A DNA stretch of 64,000 nt, from the NCBI GenBank assembly GCA_045837725.1, contig JBEWZL010000257.1, positions 288,572 through 352,571 of the forward strand. Reading direction: 5' to 3'. Below are positions 37,247-48,177 of the stretch, piece after piece. Each line of letters begins with the position of its first letter. Position 1 is the first letter of the stretch. This DNA is from Vermamoeba vermiformis (Eukaryota > Tubulinea > Echinamoebida). A program made the position numbers and the translations under genes. The notes below the pieces were generated by a model. That model was not told the DNA's origin and did not search any database. It saw only the letters and a list, made by a program, of their open reading frames with translations.

Positions 37247-38507
37247 TCATGTTGCTAAATCCTCAATGTCTCCAATAGTACCAGTTGCGCAGGAAGGTTG
37301 TTGAGCAGCTGTAACACTCTTCACCCAGTCGTAAATGCCTTGGCGTTGCACGAATCTGTTGCCGTCAAATCCACTTTGAGACAGCGCCACTTGCACGGGC
37401 ACGTCGAGAATGGACTGCGAGGGGACTTTGCTGCCGTTCTGACAGTTCAAGAACCTCATGCGCTCGTCTAAAATGAGGTACGAGTCTTTCATCACGTCGT
37501 TGGGCTCGGCCACCAATGACGTTTGGGCTGCGTGACGGGCCAGAAACTCGTTGAATTGCTCGGTCGAGATGAGAAGTCCGTGAGCATCTTTGTTTGTTCT
37601 ACAAGCCATAGTTAAGACCTAGAACAATGTATACTCGAGTCTAGCTACAAAACTTACTTATTTTCACCAACATTCTCGCCGTCAATGAGCAGCACTTGAA
37701 ACACTTTCCATCTGAACGGAGCCAAGGCTGCAATGTGTGCGTTCATGTCTTCGTGATAGTTGTAGCGACAAATCACCGAGTTCATCTTGAACTTGATGTT
37801 GTATTTTCGGCACCACTGCGCGACATTGTAGACTTGTGCCACGTGCTTACCATTGCCGCGGCCAATTTTGATGTTGGTCTGTTCGTCAAAACTGTCGCAC
37901 GAGATAGCTAAGATGTCGAGGTACTGGCCCCACGTTTGGAACCAATCTTCTTTAATCTTGCTGCCGTTTGACACGATGCTGACTGCCAGACCAAGTTCCT
38001 AAAATAGAAAATTGACATCTGTCATGATAGGTATAACCCCAAAACAAATTTATTGTCAGAATCTCGTCCGCGGACGAATGAATTGCTAATCCTACCTTTG
38101 AATACTTGCACATTTGTCCTAATAGTTTGGGAAACAGAAAGGGCTCGCCTCCTAAGAATAATATGGTTAATAGATGCTGCGCATCTGTATTCACATTCAG
38201 TTCGATTTACCTGCGAAGTTAATTTTCTTCATCCCGGCTTCGCGCAACAGTTTGATACCACGCATTGCCTCCTCTGATCAAAATAATAATTAATTAGGAT
38301 CGAACACGTTGTCTTAGCGTGTCTTTCAAAGTTACCTATCGGCAGTTTGAAGGTGTTGGTTTTGGTGTGAAAGCAGAACTTGCATTCGTAGTTGCAATCG
38401 CGCGAGAAGTGATAATTGACGCTGATTGGCTTCAATTGATTTCGATATCTGCGCCAGATGAAAATGGCAGCTGACACGAAGCCAAGGGCGAGTAGAATTA
38501 GCCACAT
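37247..38507 (-). CDS. RSAD2: Viperin homologue (radical SAM, ddhCTP synthase type)
   Basis: Five exons: 38507-38336, 38273-38211, 38151-38096, 37998-37658, 37598-37247; 327 residues. A hydrophobic helix (residues 2-18) takes the place of the amphipathic helix of animal viperin. [11 protein letters not shown] opens the radical SAM core, with the 4Fe-4S ligands C38, C42 and C45 (CNYECKFC), then [12 protein letters not shown] and the [10 protein letters not shown] block. The carboxyl domain ([26 protein letters not shown]) is conserved. Viperins convert CTP to ddhCTP, an antiviral chain terminator, so innate defence is likely. All motifs are intact. The gene symbol names the family, not proven orthology. 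Confidence 0.93.
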
Positions 38508-38720
38508 TTGAAGTAAAAGAATGTAATATATTAACAGGTGTTTGTGTTGTTGATTAAAGTATTAAAATTAAGTGAAAAAATGCGAAAAAGAGTTAAATAG
38601 CCTTCGCTTTCTCAACACGCCGTGTCTAGTTTTGGGCTCACAAAATCACGTGCGGGACAAATAGAAAGGACCTAAAGAGTCATTAATCTCATTATACGTT
38701 TGCCGTTAGATGAAAACATC

Positions 38721-39524
38721 ATGTTGCGAATTGTTAGCAGGGCACCAGTCGCGCTAAAAAGTAGATGGAGCGGAAAATTCAGCGTGCAAAAGAGATTGCT
38801 TGCTAGCGACTCAAAAGGTGATAAAATTGAAATAGAAGTCAAATTTCCATTTACTAAGGCCGAAGAAGACAAAATTCAAGCCATCTCAAAGCTCATCTCG
38901 ATCAAACGCTTTACGGACCACTATTTCGACAATAATAGTTATACTCTTACCTCAAAGGATATTTGGCTCAGACAAAGAGACGACAAGTGGGAATGCAAAA
39001 CTACCAGGCTGGATTTCGAACCAAGCTCAAAACCTGAGAACGTGGTGAGTTACGATCTATTACTCTGACTATATTAATCTCAATGTACTTAATAGCAAGC
39101 TCTCGGTGATAGATACCATGAAATCGAGAAAGAGGCGGACATAATTCAGTACTTACACGGATGTCATTTTCTACGCACAGGAATTGCAGAAAATTCTGAC
39201 CTTCTCCAAATATTGCTAGCCAATGGATATACGTCATTTTGTAGCATTGAGACTACAAGAAAAAAATATCAGTACCGAGATTTAACTATTGACTTGGATT
39301 TGACTAATTTTGGGTACCAAATTGGCGAAATCGAAATAGTGGTCAATTCTAAAGAACAAATTCTTACCGCTGAAGAGAAGATCCATCGCTTTGCACGAGA
39401 ACTAGGACTGAGTATCAATTCTGGCGTGCCTGGCAAAGTCCTGTCGTATTTGCAACGCTTCAGACCCGAGCATTATCGAGCACTACGCAATAGTGGCTTG
39501 TTGGACGCTAAAGGAATTAAATAA
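38721..39524 (+). CDS. THTPA: Thiamine-triphosphatase-like CYTH protein
   Basis: Exons 38721-39044 and 39096-39524; 250 residues. KIEIEVKF is the ExExK signature of the CYTH fold, followed by TDHYFDNNSYTLTSKDIWLR and RDDKWECK as in animal thiamine triphosphatase. The basic, Ser/Ala/Leu-rich first 35 residues could be a mitochondrial presequence. CYTH enzymes hydrolyse thiamine triphosphate or inorganic tripolyphosphate with Mg2+. The ATG at 38721 gives a start with a plausible presequence; an earlier ATG is out of frame. Confidence 0.85.
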
Positions 39525-39592
39525 AGAAACATGCATCTTGGAAAATAAATATTTTGCACAGCGATTTGTGTTGCTGTAATAAGACAAAAGCT

Positions 39593-41207
39593 TTATTTGG
39601 CAATGTGAAAAACAATAACGAGCAAAATACTCGTAAAACAAGATACAACCAGCTGTACTCCACCAGAGACATGTGACTGTGGAGTTGATTGCCCTTGTGG
39701 TGTTTGAACTGGCAGTGCGTCATCAGAGCACGAGTGACCGAAGATTTGATTAACGCAATGAGAGTTTGCGCCACAGTCGACTGCTTCGCTTGTGCATCGA
39801 TCAACTGGAATTAACCAAATGTCTTTGAATGGGTTATCATATTGCGGGTCGTTTGCTCCACCGTAGAAGAACACATCACCGTCAACATTGAGTCCATTCG
39901 CACCTCCTTGATAATACCTACCAGGCATCGCTGAGCCAGGAGTACGGTAGTTGCTGAAATTGCCTGGAAGATTTTGTTTCGATGGGTCTCCGTAGAGCAG
40001 TTTCCATTGCTTCAAAGTCTTGTGGAACAGCCAAACATCATTTTGTGCGGACCACGCATCTTCATTTTGAGATCCGTTGACGACATAGCCACCACCAGCA
40101 GCGACAAGTATCGTGCCGTCTTTGCGATCAACAACCGTCATGCCTTCTTTGGCAGGAGGAATATTGCCAGGATGAAAGTCATCTGAAACAACCGTTGGTC
40201 CGTTCCAGAAGTTAGCGTTAGAGCCGTACTCGAGCTGCCATTGATGCGTACGAGTGTCATAGGACCACATGTCACTGAAGTCGTTCCTTTCTCCGTTTTC
40301 CAAGTAACCACCTCCACCAAAAAGCCAAACGCGGTCGTTCTCGTCAATATCGCAGCCAAGAAGAGATCGACCGCCATAAATGGGGTTACTGCCAAACTTC
40401 GTAAAAAGATGACCGAAGTGGAGGACGGTAGTGTTTCCGCTGACGAAAGTCCATTGCAGTGAGGTGGTATTGAAGTGCCAAGCGGTGTCTGTATAGCCAA
40501 AATAACTATCGCCCGAAATAAGCCACAAGTTATTCTTGGAATCGGTGACTAAACACGCGCCAGTTCTTTGTCCCGGATTGACGTCATCACCTGGTTGACC
40601 TGGATTGCTACCAACGATTTGTTCATTATATCCTTTCTGCCCTGTTATCCAAGTGAACATATAAGACGTTGTGTTGAACATCCACAGCTCGCAGCATTCA
40701 TTCTGTGAGATGAACCAGATGTTGTCGTTGCGATCTATCGTGCCTTGGAAGAAGTTGACTCCACCAGGGTAGTTGTCTTCTGATGGCACTCTGAGTTCAC
40801 CAGGATTACGGAGATAAGTGCTCGAGTTGCCTGGACCAGCCACCCATCGATACAGATCTGTTTTTGGATCGTAGTTCCAAACTGTCATCAGCCAATCTCG
40901 CGGATTGTAATTGCGAGTACCGAACAGGATCCAAAGTGTCTTCTTCGAGTCCATTACAACTATGGGCATTTCTCCTCGGCCGCCAGCACCAACGGAAATA
41001 TTGGTCCAAACTCCTCGTTCAGGGAACTGTTCCATGTAATCCTCGGGCGAATCTAAGATAATAATGAATTAATTAGTGCGAAGTGAAGGTATATTTCTTC
41101 TTACCATATTTGATATTTGATGGAGAAACCCAGATCGGATCTACGGCAGCAGTAAACGTTGACGCGACCAACAGTGAGGCCAGCAAAGCTTTCAATAATA
41201 ACATCAT
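39593..41207 (-). CDS. Kelch-repeat surface protein with EGF-like module
   Basis: Two exons (41207-41105, 41052-39593) give 520 residues. Signal peptide (MMLLLKALLASLLVASTFTA), then six kelch-type beta-propeller blades marked by LWxFxxxxxxW patterns such as LWMFNTTSYMFTWI and VWLFHKTLKQWKLL. A short EGF-like Cys cluster (CTSEAVDCGANSHC) precedes a hydrophobic end that fits a GPI anchor. Probably an extracellular ligand-binding protein. Three kb of minus-strand neighbours use many introns; this gene has only one. Confidence 0.85.
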
Positions 41208-41688
41208 TAGTGCTTGATCAGTCGCGGTTTAATAAGAGACTAACCTTTTTCAACTGGCATTTTGTTGCGATTCTTAATTTTTTCTGCATCACTCGAACTA
41301 GCCGCAGTATGAGGCCAGCATGTTGACGATTGAATCACAAACTTCGAGATGCATCTTCATACGTTTGGAATTCCATGTTAATTCCGAATTTCGAGGTCGT
41401 TGGATAATTAATCAATTAAATCAAAGGATAAAATTAGCAGATCTGAACCGGATGCGTGTAATGTGCGAGACAGTACTAATGCCAGGTAAGCGCTACGGAA
41501 TGAAATTGAATTGCGATGCTAACCAGGTCTTAGGTGAGGACACGTTGATCCTTGAAGCCGCGATCATCGTCAATAAATGCATCACTGGTGACCAATAATT
41601 AGGCAACTATAAATATTACCTGCTTTTAAATGCTGCAGATTTTTATTCTGGACCTAGCACGAAGAAAAATCAACGACTAGCCGACGAA
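41208..41688. other. Intergenic region with a doubtful small ORF
   Basis: A plus-strand frame of 92 codons (41320-41598) has protein-like composition but could also be split by two GT-AG pairs; no family recognised and no upstream support. Left uncalled. Confidence 0.35.
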
Positions 41689-44135
41689 CTATTTTACCAA
41701 ATTGAGCTCGAAAGGATTGCACGGTGTCCAAAGTCCGTCGATCACTCGTTCGTACAAGAACACTGGCTCTTTCGGCTTAAAGTTTGCGAATGTGATCTCC
41801 CTACGTGCACGTGTCAACTTTCAAATCGTATAATACAGCACAGTACTTACACGCAACGCTCTTTCGCACGCACCGATGAGGTCATGGGAGGTGCTTTGAG
41901 CTGCTTCAAGGCCTGCACGAATGCATTGGTCGCGGGCTCTTCAGCGTCCTCCGACCAGAATGCCGTGACGCGTGCCACTGCGCGTATTTGCGTGCCTTTG
42001 TAGACAGGATAGCTCGTGGGCACATCAATCAAGAAGGTGAGTGATCTGTAGCGGTTGCTGCCGTACTTTTTGAGCAGATAATCGTCTAATTGGCTTAACA
42101 CTACTGGCTCCGTGGATAATTCGCCCTATTAATCCATTATTAGTAACTCAAAGACATAAATTTTGATCGTACATTAACTATTTTGGTTAACTTGACTGTC
42201 TGTGTCGTGTCAACATCAAACCGGATTCGAGTAACGCTATCGAATGTTGTTAGAATGAGAAGGAGCGATGTCATTGACCCAATACTCACTTCGACTTGGA
42301 TGCTACGATCAAACTTCCGTCGGGCAAGAAGTTCACGTGTTCGACATCGAAGGACGGCAACTCGACGTGCTTTTTGGTGCGCCAATCAAACACGATCGGA
42401 AAACCAAAGTTGAGTACGACCTTGCTACCATGCACAGCGATAGAAACAATATATATCTATTGCTGCGTTAGTGGTGGCGATGATTAATGTCCTCGTAGCT
42501 TACCGAGCTAAGTTCGTCCTCTCCACCAAACACTCTTTTGATGTAGTTGAAAGTCGTCAACAGTCTGTTTTGTTTCAAGTCATACACGGCAATTGTTGCG
42601 TCGTCGGGGGTGTAAGCCATCTACAGCATTGATTAACTCCAGACTTCGAACTATATTGCACCGAACTTACAGTGTTGCCATGGATTCCAACTTTAGCAAA
42701 TGCCAATTTTTCCAGGTTCAAAGGATACACGCGATCGATGATGCGTGTGACAGTATTGTAGAATTCAATGCTTCTTTCGGTCGAGGTCACTATGTAATCT
42801 CCCTGCAAACCTATCAGCAACTGCATTGATATTTGCTTCATATTCAACTTACCCAATACGCGAGAATTCCATCGAAAGATTTGAAATGCTGTTTGTAAGT
42901 GGAGTGTGTAGTCATACCACAGGGCAGCACTGTGTGGTCGTAATTCTGGCCGCGCTTTTGTCTAATATCGTCAGACATTATTCATGCTGCTCTATTAATC
43001 TTAAGTACCTCGTAAACGGCTCAGAGTAGATTAAAAACTTTTGACAGCCAGGTTTGCAATTCGGCACTGCCTTCAATCTCATTGGTGGCTCTGTAATTCT
43101 GAAGTACTGGAACTGATTTTTTGGCATCTTGTGGTCTTTATCAACATCTGTGACACGTGTCAATAGTGTTCGAGTGTAATTTGTATTAGTCCCCTTACCG
43201 TGTTGCCGTAAAGACACGTAGATCGAACCGTTTTCCTCCTCGAGTTCAGTGGCAGGTCTGTATACATCGAATGTAGTCCAGTCGACACCGTGAGTGTTGT
43301 ATATTGGCTGCACCAACACTCCGTTGAGCCACATGCCAGGCGCATGTCCAGCTTGAGTACTTGTCTCATTTGAGAGATCAATCGAATAACTGCGCATCAC
43401 TTGAGCCTCTTCTTCGTACGAGCTGCAGAACAAGTTAGCATGGCACGTCAATTGTTAGTTTGCATTCGCGTACTTAGAGACCCAATAGCACAAGTGCACG
43501 AGCACTTCCATGCCCCGCACTGAGCTCACCAAGTAGTAGCGCTTCGAGTGCATATTTGAAGGAGAGGCAGCTAGGGTCTCGGCCCAATACCTACAGAGGT
43601 CGTTGAGAATGTGATTTTATAATCGCAATTACACCGCTCGTACCTGCCCTCGTTGAAGTTATTCTCTGCTGCTTCTCGTCGTCTTAACTCTTTGTTCCAA
43701 TTAAAGCCCTCCGCAAAGAAATGTGCAGGCGCGTCACCATATTGTTGAAGGTATTGGGCCTTGCAATGAATATTAATAAATTAAATATTACATTGGGCAC
43801 GGCTAATATACTTACCCAAGGCAAGCCGAGTAACGCGTTGAACCAGTGTTTGGAAATTCGACTTGCTCTAACTTGATCTTGAATAGATAAATTGTCGCAT
43901 ATTAATAGAATCAATTCTACTGGCAATTGAGAGTCTTGGTTGCTTTGATCTGTTGAAAACGGTTTTCTGTTCTAAAATTTAATTTTAAAGACTGCTATGA
44001 AAAATTGAATCAATAGTGCTACAAAATGATTCTATTGTTAACCAATGAATAAATAAAAATAGTCCTCGATTATTTTCTACTTACAAGATAGTTGTGCAGC
44101 GCGACGGATCCGACGGCAACTTTGTGAGCTAGCAT
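41689..44135 (-). CDS. F-box protein with beta-propeller-like C-terminal region
   Basis: Twelve exons (44135-44085, 43971-43816, 43759-43644, 43590-43474, 43422-43009, 42961-42853, 42802-42671, 42620-42504, 42456-42290, 42236-42173, 42125-41851, 41800-41689) join into 609 residues with no frame conflict. F-box at about 33-65 (LPVELILLICDNLSIQDQVR). Later segments have WD-like strands: GDYIVTSTERSIEFYN, DATIAVYDLKQNRLL and VVLNFGFPIVFDW. The last 130 residues look like a separate domain. Likely an SCF substrate receptor. Exon 9 start (ATAG|ATATATATTG) was chosen over a later acceptor because its frame reads on naturally. Confidence 0.75.
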
Positions 44136-44258
44136 TGTACTTGTATCCTATCGCTATAATTTTTACTCGATGTATATCAAGTGTTGTTTACTCAACAGAG
44201 AAAATGTTACAAATACAAACTCAAATTTCGAACCAAAAAAATACACAAATGAGCAGGA

Positions 44259-45260
44259 TTAATGAGCAGCAGTCAAGATGGATTTAATCTCGGCATTGGC
44301 GGCAACGTCCATAGGAGTTTTCTATTTTGAAAAAATTAACTAGGAACTTGATCGCGTTGAGTCGGAAAACTTACGCCGTCCTCGTCCTTGCCATCAGTCT
44401 TAGCACCCTTGCTGAGCAAGAACTTGAGAACTTCAACGCGGTTGTTCGCGGCGGCTAAAATAATAAATTAGACCGGAGAAATTATTGACGTCAGTTTGAC
44501 GAGGTAGATTTACTATCTCGTACCTTTGTGAACTGGGCTCCAACCAATCTCTTCGACAGCATTGATATCAGCACCGTTCTCTACGAGTACTTTGACGATT
44601 TCCAAATGTCCTTCACGGGAAGCCAGATGCAAGGGAGTTCGCTTTTCGATAAATTTTAGTTTACGCAGCTATTTTCAGCAATCGCAGTGCATACCTCGTA
44701 CTAAATATAGGTAGATTAGTATAAGATCGACCATTGAAGACAATGATATTGCTTACTCGTTCACGGGCCATCACACGGGCTTTGTGTGAAACCAAAAATT
44801 GAACAGCTTCGAGCTTGCCCTCCAAAGCAGCTTCATGCAAACAAGTATTCTATCCATCGTTGAATACCGTGCTACTTGGTAATGAATCAATTTTACTTAC
44901 TTGGAACTGAAAAAAATCAGCGTTAGAAAATGAAAAATAATTCAATTTATTGGTTTGCAATTACCTGATCTCTATGATTGACGTCGGCACCGGCCTTGAC
45001 TAACACCTCCATGACTCTGACTCTGTTGTGGAGGGTAGCAGCGAAGAGAGGAGTGCGCTAAGCAAGGTTAATTCGAATTGACAGGACAGCACCGACTTAC
45101 TTGATCCTAAAAAAATGTGATTAGTTAACTTAGCTAAGTAATAAGTCAAGCGGAAACAACTTACAGAATCGGTTTCGTCGACGAGATCAGGGTCTTCCTT
45201 CAACAAAGCGGCAACTTCTTCGGGCTTATCACGTTCGCAAAGAGAGAAGATATCGGCCAT
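44259..45260 (-). CDS. Ankyrin-repeat protein (gankyrin-like) with three 6-nt microexons
   Basis: Nine exons: 45260-45165, 45106-45101, 45057-44965, 44906-44901, 44849-44757, 44700-44695, 44641-44524, 44454-44375, 44321-44259; 186 residues. Five ankyrin repeats ([40 protein letters not shown]). Exons 2, 4 and 6 are 6 nt each, encoding DQ, FQ and YE. Each sits between good splice sites at the same place just before the TPLH motif, and each following exon of 93 nt plus 6 nt equals one 33-residue repeat. Dropping a microexon would shorten the repeat by two residues. Role: protein binding, perhaps proteasome assembly as for PSMD10. Confidence 0.85.
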
Positions 45261-45772
45261 TGTAATTTGTAAGAGATATGTGGTTTACTCGTTACTAGAT
45301 TTGATTAAATAATTTTCGTTATTGTGCAAACTATTTATGTGCTTCCGGTGGACACGTGCTCGCTTTACTTAATATGGTCATTTGAATAAATAGAAGCAAT
45401 GTTTGGGCTAACGACACAGGCTCGTGACTAAGGCAAACTTATTATACCTGCAGCAGCGATAAATTAAATTTATACCAAAGTTGAAAAGTCTCAACCACCG
45501 AGATTGATGCGACGATGAGCTTGCGGTTAAGTGGAAGTAAATCTCGTGTTGCAGATTAAATTAGCGGTTTAAGGTTTTGACGGAATATGTTTTATGAACG
45601 GAAGATTACGTTAAATAAACCGCCGGTAAATTCAGAAAATAGATCGATAAATTGACTTAAATTAGCTTAAAGCGAAAACTAATATGCGATTCGAGCACCA
45701 CACTTCGCCGAATTTCGAAGGACTTACATGAAGGAGTGGTTTATTTACATGGCGAGGAGGAATGGCAGATCG
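45261..45772. other. Intergenic region, 0.5 kb
   Basis: Upstream of the ankyrin gene and downstream of the Rab gene. AT-rich, no frame, RNA fold or repeat recognised. Confidence 0.6.
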
Positions 45773-47172
45773 CTAGGCGCAGCACCCAGAGCTCTTCTCT
45801 TGCTTCGATTTGCTATCAGTAGAGCGCGATGAATCTGGTTTGTCCAGTATAATCGGATTGCTGCTAAAATAGCTCTCTTCCACGTGTGGATTCATGTTCT
45901 TTTTCAGATCCTATGCGCACAGGTCAGAACCTCGAATGAATAATACTCCAATAATCGTTGTTCAGAAAATATTATTACCTCGTCTACTAATGGCTCTGGG
46001 TTGGAGTCCTTCAGCTCCTTGGCGATCTCAAAAAATGCTTCTTCGATACCTAAATTTAGCAACCAGGTCAGCTCGGGTCGGACCGCACGAACATATGTCG
46101 ATAAATAAGAGAATATGATCTTACCATCGCCTGTCTTGGCTGATACTTCAAAAAACTTGGCGCCGACAGACTTGGCGTAGGTTTCGCCCTCTGTGACCTC
46201 GATCTGTCTGTATTTGGCACGATCGGCCTTGTTACCAACAATGGTGAGTACTATAAATATTATTATTATTGTAGTCGCGACGAGAGATTGATTCAATTTC
46301 ACTCACGTATTTCTCCTTGGATGTTCCTTTGAAGCTCTTTAATGAAACGTAAATTCCGTCAGTAAATTTAATATTGCGCTTATTTTAGGTTTTAAGGCAT
46401 GATATTCTGGCGCCATAAGATTTATCTGGCGTGCCAGTTCGAGAAATGTACGAGTATTACTAATACTTACCTTCTACCCAAGTAATCACCTTATCAAATG
46501 ATGATTTGGAGGTTATATCGTAACATAATACTGCCGCTGCTGCTCCGCGATAGTACATCGGTGCCTACAAAGTCAATTTCAGCGTCGCGATCTACAGAGT
46601 CGGATCGCTGACTTACCAACGCCCGAAATCGTTCTTGACCAGCAGTATCCCATAATCGACTAAGTATAATAATTATTTAGTATTATTCGTATGTTTATCA
46701 TCGGAGATTGTCCGATATTAAAACCGATCGCTTACAGCTTTACTGAAACGTCATCAACCTGCCTGCAGTGCATAAAATTAAGCGAATTAGCTTATTTGAT
46801 TGCATAGGTCGCCTATATTCTTGAGACTTACAATGAACGAGAAATAAAAGAAGCTCCGACAGACGAATTGGTGCGTAAGTTGAATTGATTTTCTGCAAAT
46901 CGCATTGCAATCGATGTTTTTCCAACACCTATGTAATGGAGTGTTATAATATTGTGCAAATAATTTGAAGCAAGATTTTGCAAAAAATTCAATTAAATTG
47001 GAAGATGTCGAAGGAAGATTCTCTGCAGCTTACCAGTATCGCCTAATAGCACTACTTTCGACTCTATTAATTTTTTTGAAGGCGATAAAGTTTGGGTTGA
47101 CTTATTGAGTGAATTTTGGAGTGGATTTGAGCTGTTATCAGGACCAGCAATGTTTTGGACTTCCGCGCTCAT
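45773..47172 (-). CDS. Rab GTPase, Rab5/21/22-like
   Basis: Nine exons: 47172-47034, 46928-46832, 46762-46736, 46659-46617, 46564-46471, 46336-46307, 46250-46125, 46049-45979, 45910-45773; 254 residues. About 40 extra residues precede the GTPase core. P-loop GDTGVGKT, switch I SSVGASFISRS, WDTAGQERFRAL, VGNKADR and the SAK motif (VSAKTGDG) are all present, and the tail ends GCCA for double prenylation. Rab5-group members act on early endosomes. The acceptor CTGCAG|GCAGG before exon 3 is the one that keeps frame. Confidence 0.9.
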
Positions 47173-47758
47173 ATTTACAAACTGAACTATACAAAACTAA
47201 TAAATAAATAATATGTACAAACTTGAGGGCTTCTGCTTCGGTCAAACAACAGAATACAAAAACGGGAAGCTTTTTTGTCAATTCCCACCCGATCGACTCG
47301 ATGAAAATTCGATTAAAACGACGCCTATTCTTTCGCCGGCATAAGATTTACCGTAATATTGCTTCTTGCAAACTCTGGGGTGGTCTTACAAGACAGGTAA
47401 CGGAGGTTCGTTCAATCTGCGCACGAGTCATTCGTTGCTCGTGCAAAATGTTGCCAATTTCAATAAAATTAACGAACTACATAGCTGGTTTAATACAGAC
47501 AACCAGACTTCGTAGAAACGCTGGTCCAGATCGATCAAAAAATAAATATTGTAAAATTAAAAATTCAGCAAGAATTTGCTGCCAATAAAAATTCAATATC
47601 AACAATCTCTATGTAATATTTGAACTCTTACCAAACGCATATTAAATGCGCACCAAATATTATTTTTCGTCCTCGTGTTAGATTTAAGTCGCAGTTTGCT
47701 ACTTTTTATGTTGCATGAATGTATACACTATCAATATTGCATATTAATGATCGTCGTC
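47173..47758. other. Intergenic region, 0.6 kb
   Basis: A plus-strand frame of 121 codons (47223-47588) is rich in Arg, Lys and Cys, has no domain and runs antisense to nothing known; treated as chance. No repeats seen. Confidence 0.5.
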
Positions 47759-48030
47759 TTAATGAGCAGGTGAAGGAGCTTCTAATTTCTTTTGTTCCGG
47801 CTTCTTGTTAAGTTTGCTGTTAATCCACAAACCACCGCCAACCAAGTAGGCAATAGCGATCTAAATTTATTATTATTAGTCTCAATAATTTTTTCCTCGT
47901 GTCCAATAATTTTTGAAGGTGTTTTGGACCCATCCTAAACCGTATCGGTTGAGAAACTCACCCAATGGCCTTGCTTAGCAATAAAAGGCTTAATAGTGTT
48001 AGTTTCGAGTCTCGACCAGCCGGCACCCAT
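47759..48030 (-). CDS. Small single-helix membrane protein
   Basis: Two exons (48030-47962, 47860-47759) encode 56 residues. The intron is placed by a GTGAGT donor and TTTAG acceptor. Order: MGAGWSRLE start, a hydrophobic helix (IAIAYLVGGGLWI), then a Lys/Pro-rich tail (KLNKKPEQKK). Size and layout recall small subunits of mitochondrial complexes such as ATP synthase, but I see no specific match. Confidence 0.6.
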
Positions 48031-48177
48031 TGTGTATTAGCTTAGACAGTGTTGAATGAATAAATAAGCGCGGGTTCGTGTCAAATCAAATTTTGCTATT
48101 TTCCGAAAGAATTTTGCCCAGAATCCAGATTTGGTCGCCGGTCAAACAACTGTGCGCTAAAATACATGTGTTTGGGT

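Noticed and set aside
41320-41598. 92-codon plus-strand ORF as a gene
   Set aside because: Could equally be cut by internal GT-AG pairs; no family recognised.
47223-47588. 121-codon basic plus-strand ORF as a ribosomal or histone-like protein
   Set aside because: No motif of either family; Cys and Arg pattern irregular; no splice or start context.
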